Origin: SB15 sp964639245
GTDB lineage: Bacteria > Chloroflexota > Anaerolineae > Aggregatilineales > J027
NCBI GenBank assembly: GCA_964639245.1
Contig: CAZXCU010000002.1
Span: 740,993-804,992 of the forward strand
Reading direction: 5' to 3'
Length of the DNA stretch: 64,000 nucleotides
In this document: piece by piece, positions 43,129 to 52,007 of the stretch
Numbering within the stretch: the stretch's first letter is position 1
Layout: the number at the start of each line of letters is the position of its first letter
Translations under genes and position numbers: made by a program
Notes under the pieces: model-generated
Told to the model about the DNA's origin: nothing
What the model saw: the letters and a program-made list of their open reading frames with translations, nothing else
The model's database searches: none

Positions 43129-44133
43129 TTACTCCGATTGAGCCACTCGAATGCGCGGATCAATCAGACCATAAGCAATCTCAAGGGCAAAGAAGGCAAC
43201 CAAAACCATGATGGTTATGATAAGCGTGGTGGCTGAAATTAAGGGGTAATCACCGCCTCGAACGGCCGTCAGAATGGTTGAACCTAATCCCGGATAACTG
43301 AAGATGATTTCTGCAACCAATGCACCGCTGACCATCGTTCCAATGGACAGCGCTAGCCCGGTGATCTGCGGGAGCATGGCATTACGGAAAACGTAGCGAA
43401 TGATTTTGCGATCCTTAATGCCCATAAACCGTGCATATTTTACGTAATCGGCATTCAATTCGTAGATTGCCATGGAGCGCATCCCGACAGCCTGACCACC
43501 AATAGTAATCAAAACAATAGACCAGAAGGGCAGCTGATAGTGGACAATCACCGACCACACAAATTCGAGGCTGTTGTTGGGAATCATATCGTGACCGTAA
43601 CCACCCGACGTTGGGAAAATATCTAAATTAACGCCGAAGATAACGACCAAAATAATCGCCATCCCAAAGGCAGGTATATTGCTAAAGAAAATGCTGGCCG
43701 GCAGCAGGACTTTATCGAAATATCCCTTGCTATAAGCCGCCAGTGCGCCGAGTGTATTTCCTAAAATCCAACCAACAATAATCGCCGGAAATTGCAAGGC
43801 AATTGTCCACCCGATGGAAGAGCGAATGACATCAGAAACCCGTCTGGGGTACTGGCTGATCGAGTAGCCAAAATCGCCGCGAAACACATTACGGACGTAG
43901 ATAATGAACTGCTCCCCCATGGGCTTGTCGGTGCCGAATAATTCCGTGTATTGTTCATAGACCGCTTGAACCCCGGTCGCATTGGACTGTCCCTGAGCCA
44001 TTCTAGCGACAATGGCGGCTACCGGGTCTCCCGGCATCAAGCGCGGCAGAATAAAATTTAAGATAAACGCGGTGACTAAAGTCAAAAGAAACCATAGAAA
44101 TTTATTAATAAAATACTTTCGATAGGCTTTCAA
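43129..44133 (-). CDS. Opp/Dpp-type permease, B subunit
   Basis: A 334-residue permease with six membrane segments, N-terminal family motif NFILPRLMPGDPV, and the cytoplasmic loop YVKYARFMGIKDRKIIRYVFRNAMLPQ. It follows the binding protein after a strong hairpin and precedes the C subunit by 12 bases. Confidence 0.92.
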   Translation of the reverse strand: MKAYRKYFINKFLWFLLTLVTAFILNFILPRLMPGDPVAAIVARMAQGQSNATGVQAVYEQYTELFGTDKPMGEQFIIYVRNVFRGDFGYSISQYPRRVSDVIRSSIGWTIALQFPAIIVGWILGNTLGALAAYSKGYFDKVLLPASIFFSNIPAFGMAIILVVIFGVNLDIFPTSGGYGHDMIPNNSLEFVWSVIVHYQLPFWSIVLITIGGQAVGMRSMAIYELNADYVKYARFMGIKDRKIIRYVFRNAMLPQITGLALSIGTMVSGALVAEIIFSYPGLGSTILTAVRGGDYPLISATTLIITIMVLVAFFALEIAYGLIDPRIRVAQSE

Positions 44134-44172
44134 AGTGATGTCCTTTACGCTTACCCCAGAACCAATACGAAG

Positions 44173-44207
44173 AGGTGACAGTCACCCCTGTGGAGTCACT
44201 GTCACCT
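44173..44207 (-). terminator. Intercistronic hairpin after binding protein gene
   Basis: A 10-bp stem AGGTGACAGT / ACTGTCACCT with a 15-base loop, 15 bases downstream of the binding-protein stop. No T-run. Such hairpins usually protect the binding-protein mRNA and reduce read-through, giving more binding protein than permease. Confidence 0.7.
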
Positions 44208-44221
44208 GCAATCTCAGAATA

Positions 44222-46039
44222 TTATGGGTTAACCAGTTCTAGGTTATAGAGACCAGCAACACTATAGCCATCCATCAAGTTGAGCGGTGGCACAGGCGGG
44301 TTAGTCCCATCACCGTCGAAGGGGAAGTTCGTCCAGACACTTTCATTTACCGTGTGGAAACTTTGTGGACGGTACATCAAAGTGAAGGAAGGCACATCGG
44401 TCAGGTAGATTTCTACCAAGCGGGTGTACATAGCATTGAGGGCTGCGGGATCGGTTTCGGCGGGGATAGCGGCGATGATCGCATCAGCCTCAGGATTGGA
44501 GTAGCCACCCCAGTTGCCGTTCCAGTTGGAGGTCATATCAATGAATTCGGAACTGAGCATTTTGCGAATACGTCCCCAAGGTTGGGTTGGGCCAGCCCCA
44601 TCACTCCACATCATGAAGATGTCATAACCTTCTTGGAGCGGTTCATCGGACTTGGTAACAACGGTTTGATAAACTGACCATTCGGGGAAATTGGTGGTAA
44701 TGTCAATGCCAATTTCTTTACCAGCCGCCGCCAAAACTTCAATTGCCGCTTGCCAGTCAGACCAACCATTCGGGCAAGTTGCGACATAGCTGAGTTTCTG
44801 ACCATCCATGTCACGCCAACCATCGCCATCGCTGTCAACAATCCCGGCTTCATCCAGAAGGGCGTTCGCGGTTTCAATGTCACCACCTGCCCATTGCAAA
44901 TCTGCCACCGCTTCATGATCATACAGAGATTGTTCACCGGGGGTGGGGTTCATCAAGGAACGGGGAACCTGGGTGAAGGTCGCTGATTGGTTGGTCATAG
45001 CATTGGCAATAATCGCATCGTAATCGACTGCCATTGCAATCGCACGACGAACCGCCACATTATCCAGACCCGGCGATTCCAAATTGAAGAACGCAGTGGG
45101 GAGACTCGCACCAATGCCATAGGGGGCTTCGGGTAAGTAGGTCGAAATAGGCAGACCTTGTTCCAGCCAGAGGTCTTGAACATTGGAGTTGAATTGCTGG
45201 CTAATATCCACTTCGCCTGCTTGCAAAGCGGTTGTACCTGCCGCATTGTCTTGGAAAATATTGTGAGCAAGGTATTTCGGCACCGGGAGCTTACCCCACA
45301 TGCTGGAATCTTGTCCCCAATAGTTGTCATCGCGGATGAGGATGACTTTGCTATCATCGGTGAAGTATTTGGAATAGGGGCCTGACCAAACGACATCTTC
45401 AGCCGGATCCGCCATAAAAGCAGTGGCATCATCACCCACACGGGCTTCTAAGGTCTGTGTCCATGCTTTTTGGATGATGTAGTAGGTGCTGACATAGGCC
45501 TGCACAAGCAAGGGATTAACGGCGGTACCGTCATCTTTGAGTTTGGCGATGATGGTGACAGTCTTATCATCAACTGCAACCACATCTTCAATATAGTCAA
45601 TGTTACCAGCGCCGGCGGGGGTGTTATATTTGACCCGTGCGTCCCATGAATAGGCCGCATCTTCGGCGGTGACCGGCGTGCCATCGCTCCACTTCGCCGC
45701 GTCCTTGATCTTGAAGGTCAGTTCCGTGCGAGCTTCGTTCCATTCATAGGACCCATCTGCCAAGAGGGGATAAACTTGCCCGTCGAGCATGTTGTACAGA
45801 TAGGGTGTTTCGAACATGAGGACTCGTGCATTATCCTGTTCGCTGACTGCCATCGCATTGTTGTTATTGGATGAATAAGGATTCCAGCCAACAACGGAAC
45901 CCCATTGCTGCCCGTTGAAGTATAGGGTCTCATTACGCGGTAGGGTAGTATCCTGCGCTTGGGCGGGACTGAGGAACAAACCAACGAGCATCACGCTTAC
46001 CAGCGCAAGCATTCCTAGACGCTTTAAATTTGAATTCAT
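44222..46039 (-). CDS. ABC transporter binding protein family 5, oligosaccharide type
   Basis: A 605-residue extracytoplasmic binding protein with a signal peptide (about 1-28, ending PAQAQ). Family 5 features: FKIKDAAKWSDGTPVTAEDAAYSW and RRAIAMAVDYDAII. The N-terminal NPYSSNNNNA and the Trp- and Asn-rich C-terminal NWNGNWGGYSNPEAD recall the Thermotoga cellobiose- and mannoside-binding proteins of this family. With beta-mannosidase and beta-glucosidase nearby, beta-linked oligosaccharides are more likely ligands than peptides. ATG has GGAGAAAATACA upstream. First gene of the five-gene transporter operon. Confidence 0.9.
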   Translation of the reverse strand: MNSNLKRLGMLALVSVMLVGLFLSPAQAQDTTLPRNETLYFNGQQWGSVVGWNPYSSNNNNAMAVSEQDNARVLMFETPYLYNMLDGQVYPLLADGSYEWNEARTELTFKIKDAAKWSDGTPVTAEDAAYSWDARVKYNTPAGAGNIDYIEDVVAVDDKTVTIIAKLKDDGTAVNPLLVQAYVSTYYIIQKAWTQTLEARVGDDATAFMADPAEDVVWSGPYSKYFTDDSKVILIRDDNYWGQDSSMWGKLPVPKYLAHNIFQDNAAGTTALQAGEVDISQQFNSNVQDLWLEQGLPISTYLPEAPYGIGASLPTAFFNLESPGLDNVAVRRAIAMAVDYDAIIANAMTNQSATFTQVPRSLMNPTPGEQSLYDHEAVADLQWAGGDIETANALLDEAGIVDSDGDGWRDMDGQKLSYVATCPNGWSDWQAAIEVLAAAGKEIGIDITTNFPEWSVYQTVVTKSDEPLQEGYDIFMMWSDGAGPTQPWGRIRKMLSSEFIDMTSNWNGNWGGYSNPEADAIIAAIPAETDPAALNAMYTRLVEIYLTDVPSFTLMYRPQSFHTVNESVWTNFPFDGDGTNPPVPPLNLMDGYSVAGLYNLELVNP

Positions 46040-46089
46040 TGTATTTTCTCCGTAAATAGCAACTTTTGTTACTAAATTTCTTCTGACTC

Positions 46090-46127
46090 ACGTTGCTCTC
46101 AACAACGTAAATCACACTTCGAGTATA
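46090..46127 (-). promoter_or_regulatory. -10 box and inverted repeat before the transporter operon
   Basis: On the minus strand TATACT (46122-46127) is followed by the inverted repeat ACGTTG-N7-CAACGT (46090-46108), placed where a repressor such as the adjacent LacI protein would block transcription. A clear -35 is not seen. Confidence 0.5.
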
Positions 46128-46214
46128 GGGTGAACAGGGGTTAAAAATAGACTAATAATTCCATCCTCCTTTAATATCACATCAAAGTGTTGGATACATC
46201 GCCATAGCTCGGCG

Positions 46215-47264
46215 TTAATCCGCAATGTTTTTTACGGTGTCTCGCATAACAAGACACGTTCCAATAACATTCTTAATGGCGGAACGGTCAGGATTATTGA
46301 CACGTTCGATCAATCGTTGAACAGCGAGTGTTCCCATCAATTCTCTATCAACATGAATCGTGGTGAGCGCTGGTTTTACAATGCGTGCTATATCGGTGTC
46401 GTCAAAACCAATGAGGGAAATATCCTCTGGAATACGATAATTCAGCTTTTGCAAGGCAGGCATAACCGCTTTAGCAGCCATTTCATCATTACAGGCAAAG
46501 ATAGCGGTTATGTCTGGATGCTTTTCCATGAGGCGCAAAGTAGCTTCATAGGAAACTTCCACCTGCAAATTGCTTTCTTCGACATAAGTTGCTTGGATGT
46601 TGTGCTGGGCTAATGTATGGAAATACGCTTCCCGACGTTGGGCAATACTGGGGTGGTCATTGACATGACTCCCAATCAAGCCGATCTTCCGATGCCCGTT
46701 CTCTATAAGATGGGATACAGCGTGTGTCGCGCCTTGCAGATTATCAATCAAGATACTCTCAAGGGCTAAGTCACTGGGAGCATAGGTATCAACCAAGACC
46801 ATTCTTTTTCTTGAGCGTTTATATAGGTTGGTAATCGTTTCGTCGGTAAAAAAGCCAACCACAATGATCCCATCCACGAGTTCATCGAGGAGCATTGGGG
46901 GCATACCCTGCGCTTGCCCAGATTCATCCACTTCAAGGTTCGCATACATTAAAGAGAGGTTGCTTCTTTGGCTCTCACGCTCAATGTTGGCAATGATCTG
47001 GGAAAAGAAGGTATTGGTGAGGATCGAGGTTCCATCATGGACATTGCTGGTCAATAGACCCACAGTGGAGAGGGAGGATACGGAGGTGGCGGAGGGGGCA
47101 TTTACATTTCGGTTCTTTAAATACCCGATTTGCCTCGCTGCTTCTAGGACAAGATGGCGTGTGTGAGGTGATACATTCAATTTATTATTCAAGACATGAG
47201 AAACTGTGCTTACTGACACATTGGCTTTTTCGGCAACATCTCTCATCGTAATTTTTGGTGTCAT
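46215..47264 (-). CDS. LacI-family transcriptional regulator
   Basis: A 349-residue repressor: HTH and hinge helix (about 1-60; MRDVAEKANVSVSTVSHVLNNKLNVS) and sugar-binding sensor domain (about 65-345) with GLLTSNV, LIENGHRKIGLIG and SLIGFDDTDIARIVKPALTTI. Directly upstream of, and in the same direction as, the oligosaccharide transporter, so it is the probable local repressor of the transporter and perhaps of both glycosidases. Confidence 0.92.
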   Translation of the reverse strand: MTPKITMRDVAEKANVSVSTVSHVLNNKLNVSPHTRHLVLEAARQIGYLKNRNVNAPSATSVSSLSTVGLLTSNVHDGTSILTNTFFSQIIANIERESQRSNLSLMYANLEVDESGQAQGMPPMLLDELVDGIIVVGFFTDETITNLYKRSRKRMVLVDTYAPSDLALESILIDNLQGATHAVSHLIENGHRKIGLIGSHVNDHPSIAQRREAYFHTLAQHNIQATYVEESNLQVEVSYEATLRLMEKHPDITAIFACNDEMAAKAVMPALQKLNYRIPEDISLIGFDDTDIARIVKPALTTIHVDRELMGTLAVQRLIERVNNPDRSAIKNVIGTCLVMRDTVKNIAD

Positions 47265-47582
47265 GATGTTTATTAAATATCACTTCATCGAACAAAATTC
47301 AACAAAATACAAACTATTTCAATTAATTTCATAATAGCCTGAATTGATTTGGGTGTCAAGAAATTGGTAGGCACAGATATTTGTGGAGTACCGTAGCAAT
47401 ACATCCCTCCATTTTCTGCACTGCGTGGGATAGATCGTCACTGCTCTTTTCAGTACCTTATCTAACTGATATTTTAATATATGCAACATAAGAAAATATT
47501 GATTTAAAGAGATTTTCCCACTTATCTCTGTGCAGAGCAGGGGAGACGGATATAATGGAAGCATGAAGATGAGGTAGTTTTT
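47265..47582. promoter_or_regulatory. Divergent spacer LacI-parA with -10 box at 47551
   Basis: A 318-bp AT-rich spacer between divergent genes. TATAAT at 47551-47556 lies 27 bases before parA, with no clear -35. AT-rich tract 47461-47520. I see no gene, no parS-like palindrome (TGTTTCACGTGAAACA type) and no iteron array, so nothing supports an origin here. Confidence 0.5.
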
Positions 47583-48371
47583 ATGAAGGTGATTACGCTC
47601 CTCAATGAAAAAGGCGGGGTTGGCAAAACCACCCTGACTCATGCGATTGCCTGTGGCTTGGCGATTCGCGGTTATCGGGTGCTGGCGGTGGATGCTGATG
47701 CCCAATCGAATTTAACCATGGGGTTTGGCTGCGCCCCCAGTCCCAGTTTTTACGATTTAATTGTGCGCGATGCCCCTTTTAATGAACTACTTGTCCATAT
47801 CCCGCCCGCGCACTATCAGATTCCAGAGGAAGATGTCAAAGGCTTTATCTACCTGATTCCCTCTAACAAGGAAACCCGCACCATCTCCCAGAATACCGAC
47901 AATGTGCTGGCTGTTCGGCAGCGTCTCAGCGAATTGGATGGCGAAATTGATGTCGTGGTAATTGATACCTCCCCCACACCATCCCTGTTGCACGCAAGTA
48001 TTTATCTTGCCACCGACTTCCTGCTGTTTCCGGTAGAACTGGAATACTACAGTTTTGCCGGGTTGGGCAGTTCAATTGGGCATCGCAACAGCTTCAGCAA
48101 ACAGAAAAAAAGTATGGGCTTGGGGGATATTGAAATTATGGGCATTATCCCGAACAAATACCGCCCCAACACCTTAGAACACCAAGAAAATTTAGAAAAA
48201 CTCCACACGCAGTTTAAGGAATTGGTGTGGCGGGTGCTGCCACAGCGTATCATCTGGAGTGAAGCCGCCGCCCGCAAACGTTCAGTTTTTAATTATGCAC
48301 CGGACAGCGCCGCCGCCGATGATGCGTGGCAGGTGGTATCCAATGTAGAAAGGGGCTTGCAGGGTGTCTAG
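47583..48371 (+). CDS. ParA-family partition ATPase
   Basis: A 262-residue deviant-Walker ATPase: KGGVGKTT (10-17) at the very N-terminus, VDADAQSNLT, VVIDTSPTPS. No N-terminal DNA-binding domain, so it is the short (type Ib or chromosomal) form. It overlaps the ParB-like gene by 8 bases. The usual job is moving DNA or protein cargo over the nucleoid with its partner; cargo here unknown. Confidence 0.9.
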   Translation: MKVITLLNEKGGVGKTTLTHAIACGLAIRGYRVLAVDADAQSNLTMGFGCAPSPSFYDLIVRDAPFNELLVHIPPAHYQIPEEDVKGFIYLIPSNKETRTISQNTDNVLAVRQRLSELDGEIDVVVIDTSPTPSLLHASIYLATDFLLFPVELEYYSFAGLGSSIGHRNSFSKQKKSMGLGDIEIMGIIPNKYRPNTLEHQENLEKLHTQFKELVWRVLPQRIIWSEAAARKRSVFNYAPDSAAADDAWQVVSNVERGLQGV

Positions 48372-49629
48372 CCGTAACCGCCGTTCCAAAGGGGCAGAAA
48401 ACCCAACCGATCCATTTTTGACCGACTCCACCACCGAACTTCCAACCTTTGCCAGCGTAGATCGTCAAGGCTATGGTGGGCCGCTGCTGGGTAAGCTCGA
48501 TAAGCACATTAACGCCAAACCCATTCCTATTAGTGAGATTCACCCCGACCCAACGCAGCCGCGCCGTACCATTCCTTTTCCGGTTCGCCAAAAATGGGAT
48601 GGCGACATGAAAACCCTGTTCAGTCGCTGGGTTTCGATGGTCAACGATGAACGCCAGAATGTCTATTTTGATTTAGATGCGCTCATCCACACCACCGGCG
48701 ATGATGTGCGGAATCCTAACCCCAAGCCGATTGAAGCCGCACTCTTAGGGGTGATTGACCTCGCGGCAAGTATTTTGCGCGATGGGCTGACCAATCCGAT
48801 TACCATTGTGCGGAATCAGAACCGCTATTTTTTGGAAACGGGTGAACGGCGCTGGCTGGCCTATCATCTTCTGCACCAGCATACTCAGGATGAGCAGTGG
48901 GCAAAAATTCCCGCCCGCGTGATGGATGAATTTAATGTGTGGCGGCAAGCGGGGGAAAACAACGCCCGCGATAACCTCAATGCCATCGGACGGGCGCGGC
49001 AGTTGGCGCTGCTGTTGATGGATTTATACCGCGCTGAATCTATCGAATTTGAAACCTTCGACCAACTGGTTTTACCCGGAAAATCAGACCGTCCGTTTTA
49101 CGCACAGGTCGCAGATGGAGAAACATGGCGCATTCCACGCGGTAAAGCCGAACAACTGCTCAACGCGATTGGCCTTAAAAGTGTTCGCCAATTGAGCCAG
49201 TATCGCGCCCTCTTGAATTTACCCGATGAGGCATGGATGACCGCCGATGATACCAACCTGTCCGAGTACCGCCTGCGTCAAATTCTGGATATGAAATTGG
49301 ATGAATCGGCAACCCTAGACCTGATTCACACTGCTGCCCAAGAATATGGCAGCGATAGTGGTACTGTAGTACCTGTTCAACCAAAAACCAACGCAGAAAA
49401 ATCCCCTCTCCAACCCCAAATAGGCGCTTCCGGTACAATTTTGGGGCAGGAAGAACGCAAAACGTTCAAAAAATTTATTGATTTGGCGGGGACAGTTCGC
49501 CTAGAAGATATTCCTTCGTTGGATACGAAACGCAAAGCACAGTTGCTGGAATGGACGCGGCATGTGCGTGAGATTTTGGAAAAAATCGAACAGGCAGCAG
49601 GAGAAAAATCACCAAATGAATGGGGGTAA
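48364..49629 (+). CDS. ParB-like partition protein, atypical
   Basis: A 421-residue protein with ParB/Srx-like motifs: HPDPTQPRR (box 1), NPITIVRNQNRYFLETGERRWLAY with the CTP-site GERRW (box 2), and ENNARDNLNAIGRARQ (box 3), then a helical region consistent with HTH and a C-terminal part. About 80 residues separate boxes 1 and 2, far more than in canonical ParB, where they nearly adjoin. The C-terminal third has KAQLLEWTRHVREILEKIEQ, a likely coiled coil. GTG start at 48364, inside the parA end. Functional pairing with parA is likely from the overlap. Confidence 0.85.
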   Translation: MSSRNRRSKGAENPTDPFLTDSTTELPTFASVDRQGYGGPLLGKLDKHINAKPIPISEIHPDPTQPRRTIPFPVRQKWDGDMKTLFSRWVSMVNDERQNVYFDLDALIHTTGDDVRNPNPKPIEAALLGVIDLAASILRDGLTNPITIVRNQNRYFLETGERRWLAYHLLHQHTQDEQWAKIPARVMDEFNVWRQAGENNARDNLNAIGRARQLALLLMDLYRAESIEFETFDQLVLPGKSDRPFYAQVADGETWRIPRGKAEQLLNAIGLKSVRQLSQYRALLNLPDEAWMTADDTNLSEYRLRQILDMKLDESATLDLIHTAAQEYGSDSGTVVPVQPKTNAEKSPLQPQIGASGTILGQEERKTFKKFIDLAGTVRLEDIPSLDTKRKAQLLEWTRHVREILEKIEQAAGEKSPNEWG

Positions 49630-49633
49630 TATT

Positions 49634-49657
49634 CCCCTCCTCGTCTACGGGGAGGGG
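49634..49657. terminator. GC-rich hairpin between parB and PCD genes
   Basis: CCCCTCC (49634-49640) and GGAGGGG (49651-49657), between convergent genes. No T-run on either side. Confidence 0.4.
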
Positions 49658-49678
49658 CGAGGGGTGGGGTTGAACGGC

Positions 49679-49969
49679 CTACGCTTTTTGGGGCAATTCA
49701 TCTACTTGACGGGCAAGGGCAAAATCCTTTTCCGTCAAGCCACCCGCGCTGTGGGTGGACAGGGTGAGGGTGACATGTTTCCACTGAATCAAAATATCGG
49801 GGTGGTGGTCAGCCGCTTCTGCGAGATGTCCCACCGTCGCCGCAAACATCAGCGCCGCAGAGAAAGATTTTAAAGTGAATTGGCGGGAAATCGAATCGCC
49901 AGCGCGAGTCCATTCAGGAACAGAAGTGAGATGTGTTTCAATTTGGCTGTCGGTGAGTTTATCTGCCAT
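49679..49969 (-). CDS. Pterin-4a-carbinolamine dehydratase
   Basis: A 96-residue enzyme that removes water from 4a-hydroxytetrahydropterin to recycle the pterin cofactor. Signature HHPDILIQWKHVTLTLSTHSAGGLTEKD with the active His residues. ATG at 49969 is one base past the stop of the upstream transglycosylase gene and gives the family length. With FolE upstream on the same strand it points to pterin metabolism. No aromatic amino acid hydroxylase is visible in the window. Confidence 0.92.
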   Translation of the reverse strand: MADKLTDSQIETHLTSVPEWTRAGDSISRQFTLKSFSAALMFAATVGHLAEAADHHPDILIQWKHVTLTLSTHSAGGLTEKDFALARQVDELPQKA

Positions 49970-49970
49970 G

Positions 49971-50783
49971 TTATCCCCCTTGCTGGTACATATCAATTTG
50001 ATAATTTTGCTGGCTGTTGCTGGCACGGTTGCACAAACCCTGTCCGCCTGCCGTTAACCATTCTTGCAAACGGTCACTCGTTTGTGCGCCGGAAATTGCA
50101 TCTTCATAGATGCCCGCGCCCCAGTAGTAGTAACGTTTGGTTTCGGAATGCCACGCGCCATAACCTTTGGTGATGACACTGTGACCGCCGTTGTACCCCG
50201 CCAGCGCTAGTCCCGCGTTGCCTTCGCTTCTATCCAGTCCGCCACTCAAATAGGCCAAGCCGCGCCGCGCATTGTTTTGAATGTTGAGCATATCTTCGCC
50301 CGCATCAAAATGAAACGGCATCACCTGAAACAGCCCTTGTGCGCCTGCACCGGAGGAAACTGTCGGGTCGCCACAGCTTTCAATCTGAATCACAGTGGCA
50401 ATCAAATTGGGGTCAATTTCCCACGCCTTCGCCCATTCCGCAATCAAGGGCTGCCAGAACTGTACCTCTGGCGTAAAAATGGGCGAAAGAGGCAAAGCCG
50501 CCGCGACTTCCCCTGTGGTTGAAGCCAGCGTAACCGGTTCTTTACGCTCAACGACTTCATAAATCACACGGTTGTCTTGGTCAAGCGAAAAATAGAGTGC
50601 GCGTGCAGCAACCAAAATACCGCCACTCATCAGCATACACACCAGCGCAAGTACACCAAACGCGCCAATCCATGCAAACGTCATTTTACGACGTGGCAGG
50701 ATGATGGCATCCGTGACTTCCCGAATGGTGACACCATTGGGAATGAGTTGGGTAGGTTGTTCTGAGGCAGGAAGTTTCCGCAT
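49971..50783 (-). CDS. Membrane-anchored lytic transglycosylase (SLT domain)
   Basis: A 270-residue protein: cytoplasmic N-terminus, one membrane helix (about 36-60), linker, and a C-terminal SLT/lysozyme-like domain. Catalytic Glu135 in VIQIESCGDP, GAQGLFQVMP and ALAGYNGG are all present. It cleaves peptidoglycan glycan strands outside the membrane. It sits between folE and the PCD gene on the same strand; no functional link is obvious. Confidence 0.9.
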   Translation of the reverse strand: MRKLPASEQPTQLIPNGVTIREVTDAIILPRRKMTFAWIGAFGVLALVCMLMSGGILVAARALYFSLDQDNRVIYEVVERKEPVTLASTTGEVAAALPLSPIFTPEVQFWQPLIAEWAKAWEIDPNLIATVIQIESCGDPTVSSGAGAQGLFQVMPFHFDAGEDMLNIQNNARRGLAYLSGGLDRSEGNAGLALAGYNGGHSVITKGYGAWHSETKRYYYWGAGIYEDAISGAQTSDRLQEWLTAGGQGLCNRASNSQQNYQIDMYQQGG

Positions 50784-50888
50784 TGTTCACTCAAAAATTA
50801 GAACAAAAGTTCCACGACGTTCCTATATAGGATAAGCGGAATCCGGCCTCAGGTCAAGTCAGAAAGCCGTAAAATTTCGTGAAAAATC

Positions 50889-51527
50889 TTAATGGTTACG
50901 CTGAACATGGCTTAAGAACTCGGCGCGTGTCCGTTCATCTTCGCGGAAAGTTCCTAGCAAAGCGCTTGTGACCATCCGTGCATTGGCCTTTTTAACCCCA
51001 CGCATCATCGAACACATATGCGAGCCTTCAATCACTACCCCCACACCATGCGGCTCAAGAATATCCATGATAAATTCGGCAATCTGGGTGGTCATGCGTT
51101 CTTGCACCTGCAAACGACGGGCAAACATATCCACAATGCGCGGAATTTTGGAGAGGCCAATCACGGCATTGGTTGGAATGTAAGCAACGTGGGCGTGTCC
51201 AATGAATGGCAGCATATGGTGTTCACACAGCGAATAAAATTCAATATCGCGCACCACCACCATTTCGCTGTAATCGACATCAAAAACGGCATCATTAATC
51301 AGGTCGGCGGGGTCAACCGTATAGCCTGAGAGGAGTTCTTCATACATCCGTGCTACCCGATTGGGGGTATTCAGCAGGCCGTTGCGTTCGGGATTTTCCC
51401 CCACGCTGCGAAGGATAATTTCGACAGATTCTTCCACCCCCATGAGATTCTGCTTTTCATTGGGGCGAAGCTCATATTTTTCTAGCAAACGCGGGTCATG
51501 CAGTTTGGAGAGCAGGACAGTAGCCAT
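50889..51527 (-). CDS. folE: GTP cyclohydrolase I
   Basis: A 212-residue type I enzyme making dihydroneopterin triphosphate from GTP. Zinc ligands Cys101 and His104 in CEHHMLPF and Cys172 in EGSHMCSMMRG; GLLNTPNRVARMYEELLSGY; ends in TFREDERTRAEFL. First step of folate and tetrahydropterin synthesis. Divergent from folB. Confidence 0.95.
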   Translation of the reverse strand: MATVLLSKLHDPRLLEKYELRPNEKQNLMGVEESVEIILRSVGENPERNGLLNTPNRVARMYEELLSGYTVDPADLINDAVFDVDYSEMVVVRDIEFYSLCEHHMLPFIGHAHVAYIPTNAVIGLSKIPRIVDMFARRLQVQERMTTQIAEFIMDILEPHGVGVVIEGSHMCSMMRGVKKANARMVTSALLGTFREDERTRAEFLSHVQRNH

Positions 51528-51558
51528 CAGATGTATCCCTTTTCAACTTTATGAAGAA

Positions 51559-51580
51559 AAGATAAGAAATATCTCATCTT
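51559..51580. promoter_or_regulatory. Dyad AAGATAAGA-N4-TCTCATCTT between folE and folB
   Basis: Arms match at 8 of 9 positions with a 4-base centre. It lies in the 103-bp divergent spacer, 32 bases from the folE start, and could be an operator governing both genes. No matching copy was noticed elsewhere. Confidence 0.5.
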
Positions 51581-51630
51581 ACTCTCATACGTTATCATAG
51601 TAGCATTGAATTGAGTAATCGTTACACGGG

Positions 51631-52005
51631 ATGCGCCGCATGAAAGACCAAATTCTTATTCAAAATTTACGCTTGCGCTGTTTGATTGGGTTTAGCCCGC
51701 ATGAATTGAAGGATAAACAGGATGTGGTCATCAACATGACACTGTATACCGACACGAGCAAGGCAGGCGCAACCGACAACCCCGAAGATTTATTGAATTA
51801 TCGCACCGTCAATAAAGCCGTTATTCAGCACGTCGAAGCCTCTTCCTATAAAACTATTGAAGCGCTGGCGAACAACATCGCCCGAATCGCCATTACGGAA
51901 TGTGGCGTGGAGCATATCAAGGTCGAAGTCTACAAACCGGGCGCACTCCGTTTTACCGACAATGTAGGGGTCATTCTTGAACGTACACGGGAAAATTACA
52001 GTTAA
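51631..52005 (+). CDS. folB: Dihydroneopterin aldolase
   Basis: A 124-residue FolB-family enzyme. Core features: LRLRCLIGFSPHELKDKQDVVINMTLYTD, a YRTVNKAVIQHVE segment and SSYKTIEALANNIAR with the active-site Glu/Tyr region, ending in VEVYKPGALRFTDNVGV. It splits dihydroneopterin to hydroxymethyl-pterin and glycolaldehyde. Second methionine (51640) could also be the start. Divergent from folE. Confidence 0.92.
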   Translation: MRRMKDQILIQNLRLRCLIGFSPHELKDKQDVVINMTLYTDTSKAGATDNPEDLLNYRTVNKAVIQHVEASSYKTIEALANNIARIAITECGVEHIKVEVYKPGALRFTDNVGVILERTRENYS

Positions 52006-52007
52006 AG

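Noticed and set aside
47265..49660. Plasmid or integrative element origin at parAB
   Set aside because: No parS, iterons, replication gene, integrase or attachment repeat was seen around it.
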